Notes under the pieces: model-generated
The model's input: the letters and a program-made list of their open reading frames with translations, nothing else
Database searches by the model: none
What the model was told of the DNA's origin: nothing
Shown here: positions 15,001-25,206 of the stretch, piece by piece
Numbering within the stretch: the first letter of the stretch is position 1
How the letters are laid out: each line of letters begins with the position of its first letter
Assembly (NCBI RefSeq): GCF_027172205.1
Contig: NC_070614.1
Location: forward strand, 3,315,001 to 3,379,000
Direction: 5' to 3'
DNA length: 64,000 nt
From: Podarcis raffonei
Lineage: Eukaryota > Chordata > Lepidosauria > Squamata > Lacertidae
Program-made: the position numbers and the translations under genes

Positions 15001-16664
15001 CTTTTTTAAAAAAAAGAACCGTCTCTTACCTCTTTGTGTTGCTTCCCAAGCACATGTGTTTGCCACAATAGTTCACTCTTCACAGGCATGTTGCAGAGAG
15101 AGCAGCTTAAGTTTCCCAAACTGTTATATGTAGAATTTGGAATCAAGGAAATGAATATAAAAATAACCCACCTCTCAAAACTGCAGTTGTGGGCTTTGAA
15201 CATGCAACATAAACTTGGCTAAAATACATATTATTAAGCCATATTATAGCTTTTAAAAGTGAGAAGTAAAATGTAAATTTGTATGTGTGAAGCTATTAAA
15301 GAGACTTGGCTTCATAACAATGATTCCTGTACACTTAGTTTTTTTAAAGCCACTTTTTAGTTTTAGTTTTTTTAAAGCCACTCTGCATTCCCACACCACA
15401 CCACAAAGTTGTTGATTTACACTGAGATATAAGTTACACTGAGATACAACAAGAGCTTATTTTCCAAAGGGGTAGCTGTGCTAGTCTGCTTCCGTAAAGA
15501 ACAAGAGTTTCAGTGGCACATTAAAGAAATATGAATATATTTTGGTCATTTAAACCAAAAACAAAAGCCAATGTGGTGTAGTGGTTAGAGTGTCAGACTA
15601 GGAACTGGGAGACCAAGGTTTGAATCTGCATTTGGCAATGAAGCTCCCTGGGTGACCTTGGGCCAGTCACTTGCTCTCAGCCTAGACTACCCCAAAGGGT
15701 TGTTGTGGGGATTAAATGGGGGGGGGGGGGAATCATGTAACTCCATGACAAAAAGGCGAGACAGAAATGAAATAAATAAACTATTATGCAGCCAGTCTTT
15801 CAGATAAGATTGGGAGCTGCAGTGAGGATGGAGAAAACAGAGGGTAAGAAGTTGGCAATGTCCCCTCACAAGGGACAGGACCAAACCCATACCTCCCCCC
15901 CCCCCAAGTCAATCTATTATAGCTGCAGGTCTTGAGCCCTGCTTGTTTCAACGAGTTAGGGAGAGGGAAGGAGACATAGAAATGGTTATGGCAACCTAGG
16001 TAACATCATAATCACTGATGGAACAACAAATATGTCTTAGGCTGAAGCTCTCTGAAAGACTTCATAATGAACCTCTCCTGGTTCTGAGATTTTATGGGGG
16101 GGTCTTCTTGGGAACTGACTGCTGCTAATGAAAGGGTTGATGCCATGCTGCTTCTTCTTCTTCTTGCTGTGATTATCTGCATGGTTTTAGTAGGTATTTT
16201 GTATTCATATTTAGCTTAATTCTCTCAATGTTTAACTGTTTTTTAATTATTCTTGTCTCCCTCCTATGTTTCTAGCTGTTCTTAGTATTATTTGCAAGCC
16301 GTGTTGGGTCCCCCTCTGGGGACGAGGAGGGGAGCGAACACAACACCAGCGGGTTGCGGCTGCAGAGTTCTTTCCTAGCCCCTCCGTCTCCCCCCGTCCC
16401 CCGCCTCCACCCCAGCTGCAAACCTCACAGCGCTGCTATGGGAGCCCCCCAGAGCAGGAGACCCCGCGGCCTCGAGCCCCCCCGGTCCCCCCCGGCGCAG
16501 GAAGGGTATCTGGCGAAGGGAGAGTCGACCCTCTTCTTCTTCCCGGCCGCCGCCTCGCGCTGCTTCGCCCGCATCAGCCGCCGCAGCTCCTCCTGCCCCA
16601 CCGAGGCCGCCGCCGCCCCCGGCCGCCCCCGAGGCCTCCCGGCCGCCGGACCCGAAGCCGCCAT
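3052..16664 (-). CDS. ZNF830: ZNF830 (CCDC16/OMCG1-type zinc finger protein), ten exons
   Basis: Spliceosome-associated nuclear zinc-finger protein, also linked to genome stability in early embryos. Coding exons in order: 16664-16510, 15129-15030, 14551-14434, 12238-12205, 11718-11483, 10277-10187, 9711-9648, 6329-6249, 5015-4939, 3232-3052. They sum to 1137 nt (378 residues; human is 372) and every phase closes. Landmarks: EELRRLM and SPFAR in exon 1; a C-x2-C-x12-H-x5-H zinc finger (CSLCNMP, then HVLGKQH) in exon 2; SLKRK in exon 3; SSGLPADFF across exons 4 and 5; an acidic run of seven Glu in exon 5; [17 protein letters not shown] in exon 6; [11 protein letters not shown] in exon 7; [16 protein letters not shown] in exon 8; [15 protein letters not shown] across exons 9 and 10; terminal [15 protein letters not shown]. 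Eight introns are GT-AG. Intron 1 looks like AT-AC and intron 7 is GC-AG. The start is the first ATG before the conserved EELRRLM block. Human ZNF830 has no introns. Confidence 0.95.
7747..7775. repeat. (CAAA)n microsatellite
   Basis: Tandem CAAA units in ZNF830 intron 7. Confidence 0.9.
8030..8181 (+). mobile_element. CR1/L2-type LINE 3' tail ending in (TTG)n
   Basis: Contains the string GAGCCGTCCAGAGTGGCTAG followed by AGATGGGCAGGGTATAAATA and a (TTG)n tail. The same tail motif occurs inverted at about 11.74-11.81 kb, so it is a family 3' end. Preceding bases can be read as the frame end typical of CR1/L2 proteins ([10 protein letters not shown]-like). Truncated; in ZNF830 intron 7. Confidence 0.65.
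8400..8730 (-). mobile_element. CR1/L2-type LINE 3' fragment, inverted
   Basis: Antisense copy of the same family as at 8030-8181. It shares the segment around GGCTGCCTTCAGATGT (the complement of bases near 8040-8055) and extends further into the LINE body. The two copies face each other tail-to-tail, about 220 bp apart. Confidence 0.6.
9319..9419. mobile_element. short fold-back element with 11-bp target duplication
   Basis: Both ends carry the inverted sequence AGATGGGAAGGCCTGG, the arms continue imperfectly for about 40 bp, and a poly(C) run lies in the middle. The flanks are TACTCTTGATT (9308-9318) and TACTTTTGATT (9420-9430), an 11-bp direct repeat with one mismatch. The length suits a Mutator-like or unclassified non-autonomous DNA element. 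Confidence 0.65.
10834..11030. mobile_element. hAT-like non-autonomous element
   Basis: Starts CAGGTATCAGCAACCTTTTT and ends GGTACCCTACCCCTG, giving imperfect inverted ends of the CAGGGGT...GCAACC type common in hAT/Charlie-derived short elements. The segment CCGTGGGCCGATCCACTG is typical of such repeats. No clean 8-bp target duplication was found. In ZNF830 intron 5. Confidence 0.55.
11735..11830 (-). mobile_element. CR1/L2-type LINE 3' tail, inverted
   Basis: Contains CCCCGCCCATCTGGCTGG next to an (AAT/AAC)n tract, the complement of the tail at 8105-8181. It lies just upstream of exon 5 of ZNF830, whose acceptor is at 11719-11720, so the LINE tail abuts the polypyrimidine tract. Confidence 0.6.
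13169..13191. repeat. (AC)n microsatellite
   Basis: About eleven AC units in the ZNF830 intron upstream of the 34-nt exon. Confidence 0.9.
15130..16509 (-). other. ZNF830 intron 1, candidate U12-type AT-AC intron
   Basis: The exon 1 side reads AG|ATACCCTTCC, one mismatch from the U12 AT-AC donor ATATCCTT. The acceptor side ends in TTCTAC|ATATAAC, with TTCCTTGAT (15142-15150), a match to the U12 branch-site consensus TTCCTTRAY, placing the branch A about 13 nt before the exon. Joining AG to ATATAACAGT gives [14 protein letters not shown] in frame, matching human SPFAKYNRLGQLSC. No GT-AG pair gives this junction. Donor position +4 is C instead of the usual T. Confidence 0.85.
15568..15780 (+). 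mobile_element. tRNA-derived SINE
   Basis: Begins with a tRNA-like head: A-box-like TGGTGTAGTGGTTAGAGT and B-box-like GGTTTGAATCT. It continues with the CCTTGGGCCAGTCAC body and ends in AAATAAATAAA. A poly(G) run of about 14 lies inside at 15717-15731. It sits in ZNF830 intron 1. Confidence 0.75.
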
Positions 16665-16900
16665 AGCCGCCGCGGAGGAAGCGGGCGCGCCAGGAAGCGC
16701 GTCATCCAGCCTCGCTCGTCGCGAAGACCTTGCGTCACAGAGAGCGTCTCAGTGACCTTCTCGTCTGTCTCTCTCTCTCTCCCCGCCCGCTCCTTAGCAA
16801 CCGCCATGGAGGCCGGAAGAAGCGGAGCAGCCGGTTGAGTGACTGGGGGCGGGACTTCCTTGTTCCTTCGGGCGCCCCTTTTGAGACGCTCCCTGGAAAT
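16300..16900. promoter_or_regulatory. CpG-island promoter of ZNF830
   Basis: GC-rich, CpG-dense block covering the ZNF830 start codon at 16664 and the sequence upstream of it. Long open frames on both strands here are composition artefacts. No TATA box is evident. The sequence to the right becomes AT-rich after about 16.95 kb. Confidence 0.7.
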
Positions 16901-17186
16901 AATGTGAGAGAGAAGTCTTGGGCGTGGGATAATGTTCTCTTGCTAATGATGCTGTTTTAAATGCACATTTTGTATTTGACTTACTTCAGCGGTGTTTCTT
17001 TTTGAATCATTTTTTGGTTAACTTAGCTGCGTTGAATGTGCATTCTGTGGGCGTCCTTTGTACAGTAATTTTTAAAAAATAAAATATTTCATATTTTAGT
17101 TTCCTGTTATGTTGCTTTGAATGGTAAATTTTGTTTGTCTTCAGTAATGTTTCATTACTGTTTCATAAAGAAGAATAATGTTTCAT

Positions 17187-17578
17187 CAAGAAGGCTGATT
17201 GCCGAAGAATTGATGCTTTTGAATTATGGTGCTGGAGGAGACTCTTGAGAGTCCCATGGACTGCAAGAAGATCAAACCTCTCCATTCTGAAGGAAATCAG
17301 CCCTGAGTGCTCACTGGGAGGACAGATCCTGAAGCTGAGGCTCCAAGACTTTGGCCACCTCATGAGAAGACTCCCTGGAAAAGACCCTGATGTTGGGAAA
17401 GATGGAGGGCACAAGGAGGAGGGGATGACAGAGGACGAGATGGTGGGACAGTGTTCTCGAAGCTACCAGCATGAGTTTGACCAAACTGCGGGAGGCAGTG
17501 GAAGAGAGGAGTGCCTGGTGTGCTCTGGTCCAGGGGGTCACAAAGAGGCAGACACGACTAAACGACTAAACAACAACA
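17187..17578 (+). mobile_element. Bov-B (RTE) LINE 3' end
   Basis: The segment around AGAATTGATGCTTTTGAATT, then GACTCTTGAGAGTCCCATGG and CTGAAGGAAATCAGCCCTGA, is the well-known Bov-B 3' region shared between squamates and ruminants. It ends in CAACAACAA. Flanking AATGTTTCAT copies at 17177-17186 and 17579-17588 are the target duplication, so this is a single 5'-truncated insertion of about 390 bp. Confidence 0.85.
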
Positions 17579-17588
17579 AATGTTTCAT

Positions 17589-19739
17589 TCTAGATTGCTT
17601 TATTTAATGTAGGTTGTAAATATCTTTTGAGGTTGTTTTAAAAAAAATAATGCAGTATAGACATGAAATGAATAATAATGAATGTCTCCTGGCAATGCAT
17701 GGATAGGCCCTGAAGCTGGGTTTGTGGTCTGGAATTATTGATCTCTCAAGAAACTCTGAAACTACTCATTCTGAAATAATTAATGATGATTTACAGCTAA
17801 TGACTGCACTGCTAATGTCAGCAAAAACAACTGCATTGCCACTAAGAAAAATAAATATTCCCCTCACCATAACTGATTGCTTAAGGAAAGCTTTGCAAAC
17901 TAACTTAATGGTTAAACTTGCATGCGAGAAAAATGCAAGAGTTAACGATCAAGAAAACCAGATTTATTAAGAGGTGTGCCCTTGTTTCTAAATTTTTGGA
18001 ACAGCAAAGTAAATGATGAACATTTTTCCTTTTAAATAATTCCTGGTATTATAAAGTTTCATCATTATGTAGTCTCTCTCCCCTCTTCATACGTCCTTTG
18101 CTTTTTTTATTCTACCCTTTTCACTTCTTTTTTTGGATGAGAATGTTTGACCTATAATGGTTTTCCCCTACTTATTGTTGCAACCTAATAGTAATTTATA
18201 ATAATAATGACCTCATCTGATTGCAGTACAGACCAGATTTTTTTCAGAGTAGTTTAGGTGCAAGGAATAGCTGAAGCCTGCCTCCTGCATATAGTATGGT
18301 ATGATATTGTAGTTTTATATATAGATACCAGGGAAAAGGTTGGCCCAATGATCGCCACCCCCCAAGTGATGAACAACACTCTTTACATATTTAAAAAGAA
18401 ATATGCCAGTTAAAATGCAATACATACAATAGACCGAAACTGTTGTGTTTTGATTTGTTTTGAAAAAGCATCACTAGTATATGTGCTACCAAAGCAAACA
18501 TGAAGCTGGCTGTAGTTTTAGAATGTGTAATCATCACTGATTTTCAAAAGAAATTTTCTCCCAAGAAAGAAAATCTTGAGGGCTCACAGGCTTCCAAGCT
18601 TTTCTTTTCTTTGGATACATTCATAAGATTACTTAAAACAGAAGGTACATCTGTTATATTTCTTTTTAGCTACTGTTGGTTTTAATAATACCTTGAAAAA
18701 TTTTTATATACAGTAATTTTTAAATTTGAACGTGCTAATGTTTTATATTTCTGTAAACTGCATTGACATTTTCTTACAATCAATTGGTTTATATACACAT
18801 TTTGTTAATTAAGAGCAGGCTAATTAGTTGCCTTATCCCAGGCATGTTTACTGAAAGGTACCACCGAGTTTAACAATAATTTCTTATCAGTTGTTTTTGT
18901 TCTTTGAACAGGTTGAGGAGTTTCATATACATCCTCATTAACCCTACAAGAGCCACAGAACCCTGTGTTCCGCTCATGTAGAGTTCAATCTTCAGACAAA
19001 AAGGCTCACAGGCATCTGCTACAGCTACATTATTCCCCCCACCAGTCTGTGGACCCAGCCACATACATTCATAGAGTTGGACCTGGGCCACAATCTCTGC
19101 ATCCTAGCATTTACAATTTCTTTTTTCCGGGTTTGTGATTTAGTATGACGAGTCTTTTTGTTGCCTATAGCGTTACTTTCAATGTTGTTGCAGAATCCTG
19201 ACATTTAATTTCTGCTGTGTCTCCAAAGAACTGTTACTGATTCTGCAGGAATTGGTTTGACTGGTTTCCTCATATAGCAGCCCTGGACATTGAAACAGAG
19301 GGAGTTTCAAAAGAAGTCTGTGATGAGGATTGGCGGGGGCAGGTTTCCTTGCATTTAAATATATTCCCTGATGTGCTCCACCTCCATTAGAGAGAGAGTG
19401 GACCTCAGCCTTCTTGCATTAGTAGTGTTTCTTCCTAGTGCACCTCATTGGTTGACATGAGTGTTCTAGCAACTCCTGGTAGCAAGAGTACAATTCTGAG
19501 GCTCACATTTTATTCATATTTGTAACCTGCTTTTCCTCCCCAATTGGAGATTCCCAAAGCAGCTAAAGGTATAAAAACATTTAGCATATTGGCACCAATT
19601 GAAATAAACCAGAACTGTTCTCTTGAATGCACAGTAAAACATTATGACTAACAAACAGCAGAAACGCAAGCCTAAAGCAAACAAAAGTAGGGAAATTAAA
19701 AGCTTGCTGGAATTTTTTTAAAAAAATAATGACAGAACA
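17589..19739. other. AT-rich intergenic stretch, nothing recognised
   Basis: Between the Bov-B tail and the DIRS-like fossil. Only short scattered open frames; no conserved exon, no clear repeat ends. Confidence 0.4.
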
Positions 19740-20810
19740 CTAGGAAAGGAGTTAACCTAGTCTCATGGATCAGAGTCGTGTCTCCCTCCTTTTCTACCAT
19801 TCTTGAAACAGGAACAATTTATACTGAATAGTGCTGAAGATGACTTCTCAGGTATGACAGGCACTTCACTGTAGGAAGCAATTTTTATCTTCTTTATAAG
19901 GAAACCATGGCTTTGGAGACACTGCACACTTGTCTCACATTCCCCACACTCTTAAGATCTGATAGTATCTTCCAGGTAGTGGAGTCAGAGGTTCGCTGCA
20001 ACTGACACCATGATCTTGGTGAACAGTCTCTGGGTGGAGCCAAGTCTGAAGCACAGCTTTGTTTCAAAAATGTGTTTTGAAGCCATAGGAACATGGGAGA
20101 ACAGGCATGTGGAGTTGGCCTTTGTGGAGACCAGAAAGTTGTTTGCTTTGAGTGTGTGTGTTACAGATCTCAAAAGTTTCCACTTACAATTTAGATGTTT
20201 ATTCAAGAGTTTTGAGATCCAGAATGGCTCTCCAGTTTCCATATTTTTTCGCATTGTAAAATATATAAAATGCCAAAGAAGTTCTCTTTGGATGGTACTG
20301 GTTCTATCACCCTGATGTTCATGAAATGAGATAACAGCTAGCAGCAGGTATATTTTCCTGGTAGCTCTGTCCTGAGAAGTTCCAGCAAACCAGGGGGAAG
20401 GGAGGGGAAATCAAGCACATATCTGTTGTTTACCATTTCCTTACCCGATAGTCTCTGGAATATGCTAGTCTTATACCAGATAGAATTTTGTCAACATCCT
20501 TTTCCCTTTGGTGACAGCCTGCCATTTGCTATTGCCCCCGACCCCAGGAGTCTGACCAACACTTTGTGACTGGAGAACACTGCTGCTGCTAACGCCACCC
20601 CCTCTTTGGCCACTTTAATTTGAGGAAGATGTTGTAAGACTGAAGTACTGTAGAAGGCATAACCTTTAATCTTTGTTTTTATATCTTTAAGATTTCCCTC
20701 AAGTGGCAGCAAGGGTGGGTGTGTGGCTACTTTGAATTTAGTTGAAGCCTGGACTACTGACCATCTTTCTGAGCTGAAACTTGCATCTGAGTAAGACAAC
20801 TCAGTCCATT
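19740..20810 (-). mobile_element. DIRS-like tyrosine-recombinase retroelement fossil (Gag tail and RT part)
   Basis: The minus strand carries separate stretches resembling the DIRS group: an ILDLK block and an LFTKIM-SVAA block of the reverse transcriptase at about 20250-19900, and a serine-rich SYSDASFSS stretch to its 5' side that resembles a Gag end. The order Gag then RT fits the family. It is broken in many places and clearly old. No terminal repeats and no recombinase part were found. Confidence 0.65.
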
Positions 20811-22622
20811 GCTCTGGTGGAGAACTGAAAGAACTTGTACGTCCAACATTTAAGGCGTTGGTGAAAAGAAGAGTAAGCTGCTGAGGACCATTACAGATGG
20901 CAGAAGCCTCATGGAATTTGCAGAGGGCAAATTCATTTGTTCAGTCCCTTGCAACCCCTTTCCTTTCTTGGAAGGAAAGGTCTCCAGACAGCTCTTGGGT
21001 AGGTAGTATAACATGATCATTCCTGAGTTGATTTGCTAAAAGGGGTAGGGGAATCCCACTCCTCTCCCTTTCATTTGAGATTCACAGAGTTCCAGCTAGG
21101 ATTACAAATTCCTTCACAGGCTTCCCCTCACTTGCAAACATCTACTTGCCGCCTCTAGGCTTCATAACTGCTTTGAGCAACAGGGCTTGGAAATTCTCTG
21201 GGTTCTCTGGGCTTCCTCCCAGAGAGCTCTCCCTCCTCCTTGCTTGTAATAGGTTCTAACACCAGGTTACACTATGGAAAGGGCTTCCTCATCTCCTTAC
21301 AGAGGGGTGGGTGAGAAGCAGGTGAGACAACCTGCCACTTTTTGCTTGCACCAATGTTCTCAGCCCACTGCTGCTGCTTAGCTTAGCCTGATTCAGCAGC
21401 ATGCAATGTTAAGAAAAGAACCGTCTGTCATCTTAATGCAGCAGGAAAGCAATCACCAGCAATCACACCCTCTTCCCTCTAACTGAATTTTTGCAGGGTT
21501 GTGCACTTTGTGGTCAAGGTGTGGACCCCTGTGGTGCCCAGCAGCTGGAGGGCGTTAGAATGGACCCCCCCACACACACCATAACCTTTCCAATGGATAC
21601 CATCAGAGAGCGGAGGGGGTCATCCTGAGCAGTTGCTGCTTAGGTTGCTTCCTCCCCGAACTGACCAGGCACACATGCCAAGCTGCTTGCCTGCATGTTG
21701 CTGAGACTTCCTAAGGGTAGCTATGCGTAAAACTGACACAACAGTACACATTATCCTCACCACCCTAGGCAAGTGAAGCACCTAGGCACTACAGGACCTA
21801 TAATTCTCCTCAGGATTTGGTTTTGGTGTATTTCCATGCCTTTGCTAGCTGTATGGAGGAGAGACTCTGGGATAGGTGGGGTGGGAGCTGCTGCACAGGG
21901 GAATCAATGTTTTGCTCAGCAGCCTCCACAACTGAGAAGCATGCGGCTAACCAAGTAGCTGGCGTAGGCCAAACTCTTGTGAGGCTGTTGTGCCACATTC
22001 ATCATTCATGTGACTAACTCTGCCCCCCTCCCCCACTGTAGGAGACAGGAAGTCTGATAGGAATTTCCTGCTCCAGAATGTCCTACACTACCCAAAGAGA
22101 ACACAGAACATATACACAATATATCACAAATATGTAAAAATGACCATCAAGGACCTTATCGATGTTCAGCCACTAGTTAAAAGCACAATACATCTTACAG
22201 TACATTCAAATTTAGGCATCCTGAAAGTAAGATAGATAAAACCTCAGGTGGTTAAATCTTTCCTACATCTGAGAACACATACAATTTTACTTAACAGCAT
22301 CATAGTTACAGTAGTTGCTCTGAATGATTAATGAAGGAAAGCAACATGTAGTTTAGCTGAAACAGATATGATCACACAAAGGCATGTTTTGAAATATAGT
22401 CAAGAAAAACAGCAGAATGTGTTGTATTATTTTTTGGAAAGAAGAGCTTTACATCTAAGCAGAACACATGACAACCAGTAAGCAATGGTCAACATGCAAC
22501 AGGATTACTGGACTCTGCTTAAAATAAATTTTTGAATACTAAACAGGTGCTCCAAAATCAAGAGCAAACTCTTCTTCTTGCTCACAGAGCAATTATTTCT
22601 CCTAGTTACTTAAAATAATGCC
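20811..22622. other. BAG1 3' flank and probable 3' UTR
   Basis: The part nearest 22.62 kb is presumably BAG1 3' UTR, but no clear AATAAA on the minus strand was seen. No other gene or repeat with definable ends was recognised. Confidence 0.35.
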
Positions 22623-25112
22623 TCATTCTGCCAGGGCCATGTTCTTCAACTGCAGTTTATCAATTTCTTGACCAATACTGCCTTCCACTGTATCACACTG
22701 TGCAAGGAAACCCTAAAAGCAAAATTAAGGACAATGAGGCTTAATGCAATAGGGTATCTAAAAACCAAGAATAGTATTTTTTTATATAGGAAAGACTGCA
22801 AGAACAACTTCGCTTATGAATTATAGGCACAAGTAACTCTTTCTATAAAACATACCTAAGATCTGGTGTAGCAATAACCAGTTTGCGATTTGGAAGCCAG
22901 CCTCAGGAAAGGGTCTCCCTCCCTCTAGCTTTCTTTACCCTCTTTAATTTGAATTGAACCCACCCTTCCTGTTCTTCTTAACCATAGTTTTACATCTGAA
23001 AATCATGGTTTCCATCTTGACCAAGAGTTCAAACTGATAGTGGGCTTGTAAATCACAGCTGAGAGGGAGCATGATCAGGGTTTACCAAAATTAGGCAATG
23101 GTGCAAATGTAATGCAAAACCACAGTTAAAGGAACAGGAACAGGAGGGGTTAAGACACACCAGAAATGGAACATATGCATTCCCAAGGCTCACTCCCAGT
23201 TTGCAAGCAATAGTTTGACTACTTAGGAACCAGTAGATTAACACTGGGAATCCATGAAATTGTTACCATTCAGCTATTCAAATATAAATGTTTGCTATCT
23301 GCAAGAAAGTCTGCAAAGGAAAAAAAGAGATTATCAGGTGTTCAACTACCGAGTGTGAGAAAGCCTGAGACTGATAAGCAATGTGACTTCTAGGTGCTTT
23401 TGTCAAACAGCACGCTATTCTGGACTATTTTGTTTATATTTTCTGAAATTTAAAATGCAATTCCAAGGTCCTGTGTGGGAAATGTAACCAATACAAATGG
23501 TAATAAACACATAGCTAGGACAATGCTTGTTTTTTCCTCACTTCTTGATAAAAACATGTACATACTTATTTGCTTTTTAAAATTATTTCTCTGTTTCTTA
23601 ATGAGATTGACTATATGCGTATCAAATGATTGAAAGTTTGGAGTTTTGTTTTTGAGATTTTAACAGAGGTCACATGATTTTTCAAGAGACTTGGCAGTTC
23701 CACTTCCTAATCAGATGAACACAGTTACACTTGGTACAGGACTTACCTGAACCTTTTTCACTAGCCCCTTCTTTTTCTGTTTACAGTCACTGAAGTTTTC
23801 TGGGAGAGTCTGTGGCAAAACAAAATGGATGGTGTCTAATTATAAAAGCAATATATAAAGTTGTATGTCCAAATATAGTTCTTGCAATTGGTACCTCAGT
23901 AGGTATATGCACAATTTTGATGACAGCCTAAACAGAACCAATCACCTATATAATCTAAATTCATTAAACACTCAGTCCAATGGCACTGCTGGTTTATACT
24001 GCTGCATGCCTAGCACACTCTATACACCAGCCATGGAGAACCCACCAGGCCTTTCCATGTGGGTGAAGCAGCAGCACTGACCACACTTACAAAGTGATGT
24101 GCAGGGGGCTTCGCAAGAACCCAAAATCAGGTCATGCACTGTGCCATACATCTGCCTTCACAAGTTTTGATAACCAGCTGATTGTGGCACTGGCAAAATG
24201 CTTTGCAGTGGTCCAAAAATGGACACATGATTCCACTGTGGTGTCTGGAAACTGACAAGTGGGTAGCACTGTCCACCTGTCAAAGTTGGCCTGTTGGGGG
24301 GATGATTATCTGGTCTGCCGGCTGGATCCCGTTCCCCACTTCTGCCATAAATTACTGCAGAGCAGAGAGATATGACTTTGTGTGTCTTCTCACAAGTTAT
24401 GTGCAATCCTAGGCCATTTGAACAGTTATAGCATCTGCAAAGCAGGCTTACCAAAATGAAAGGCTCAGTTACAATAGATACTAGAGCTCTTAACATTTCC
24501 ACCGGAAGCTGCCACCACCTAGCTTTCAAAAGAACAGACAAATAAAAAACCAGAATGCCAAGTTCCTCTTCACACAAGTCCCTCATCAAGCAACACAAAG
24601 TGCTATGAAAGTGGAATTCAGGTCCACGTGTGAGGCTCTTGGTTAAACTTGACAGAAGAGTGTGCCTTCTGAATTTATTCTAAAACTATCCAACCCTAAA
24701 AACTATCCAACCCATTTATTACACACCCAAATTGTGTTCATTGCACCCTGGATAGTCTTGTGTTAATTCTTTCTCTCCTGAATCAATATATTTCAAATGC
24801 AAAAAATGTCCTCCTTGTCATTTACAAGCTAATTTTGAATGCCGCTTCCATAACCATGTAACTCTAAACACAGGGTTCTTTTGAATATAAGCTGACACTC
24901 GTGTCACCTTAGTTTTGCTGAGGCCCAATTATGGGCCCAGAAATGTTAGCTAATTATAGAAATCATGGTGCAGACACATCACAGTGATTTCCACAGAGAG
25001 TTCCTTTTTAAATAACAACTTTTCAGAATGAACAAACATGGATGAAATATTGACCTTTCATTTGGGATTTAAAATCTATGCTACACAGTACACAGGTTTT
25101 CAACAACGATCG

Positions 25113-25206
<94 letters not shown>

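Noticed and set aside
16427-16429. GT donor at 16428 for ZNF830 exon 1
   Set aside because: It keeps frame but inserts about 25 unconserved Gly/Arg-rich residues and loses the conserved YN. The AT-AC junction restores the family sequence exactly.
16266-16838. Plus-strand frame of 190 codons
   Set aside because: GC-rich antisense shadow of ZNF830 exon 1 and promoter; Arg/Pro low complexity.
18870-19480. Possible downstream (recombinase) part of the DIRS-like element
   Set aside because: No motif of a tyrosine recombinase could be recognised, so the element was not extended.
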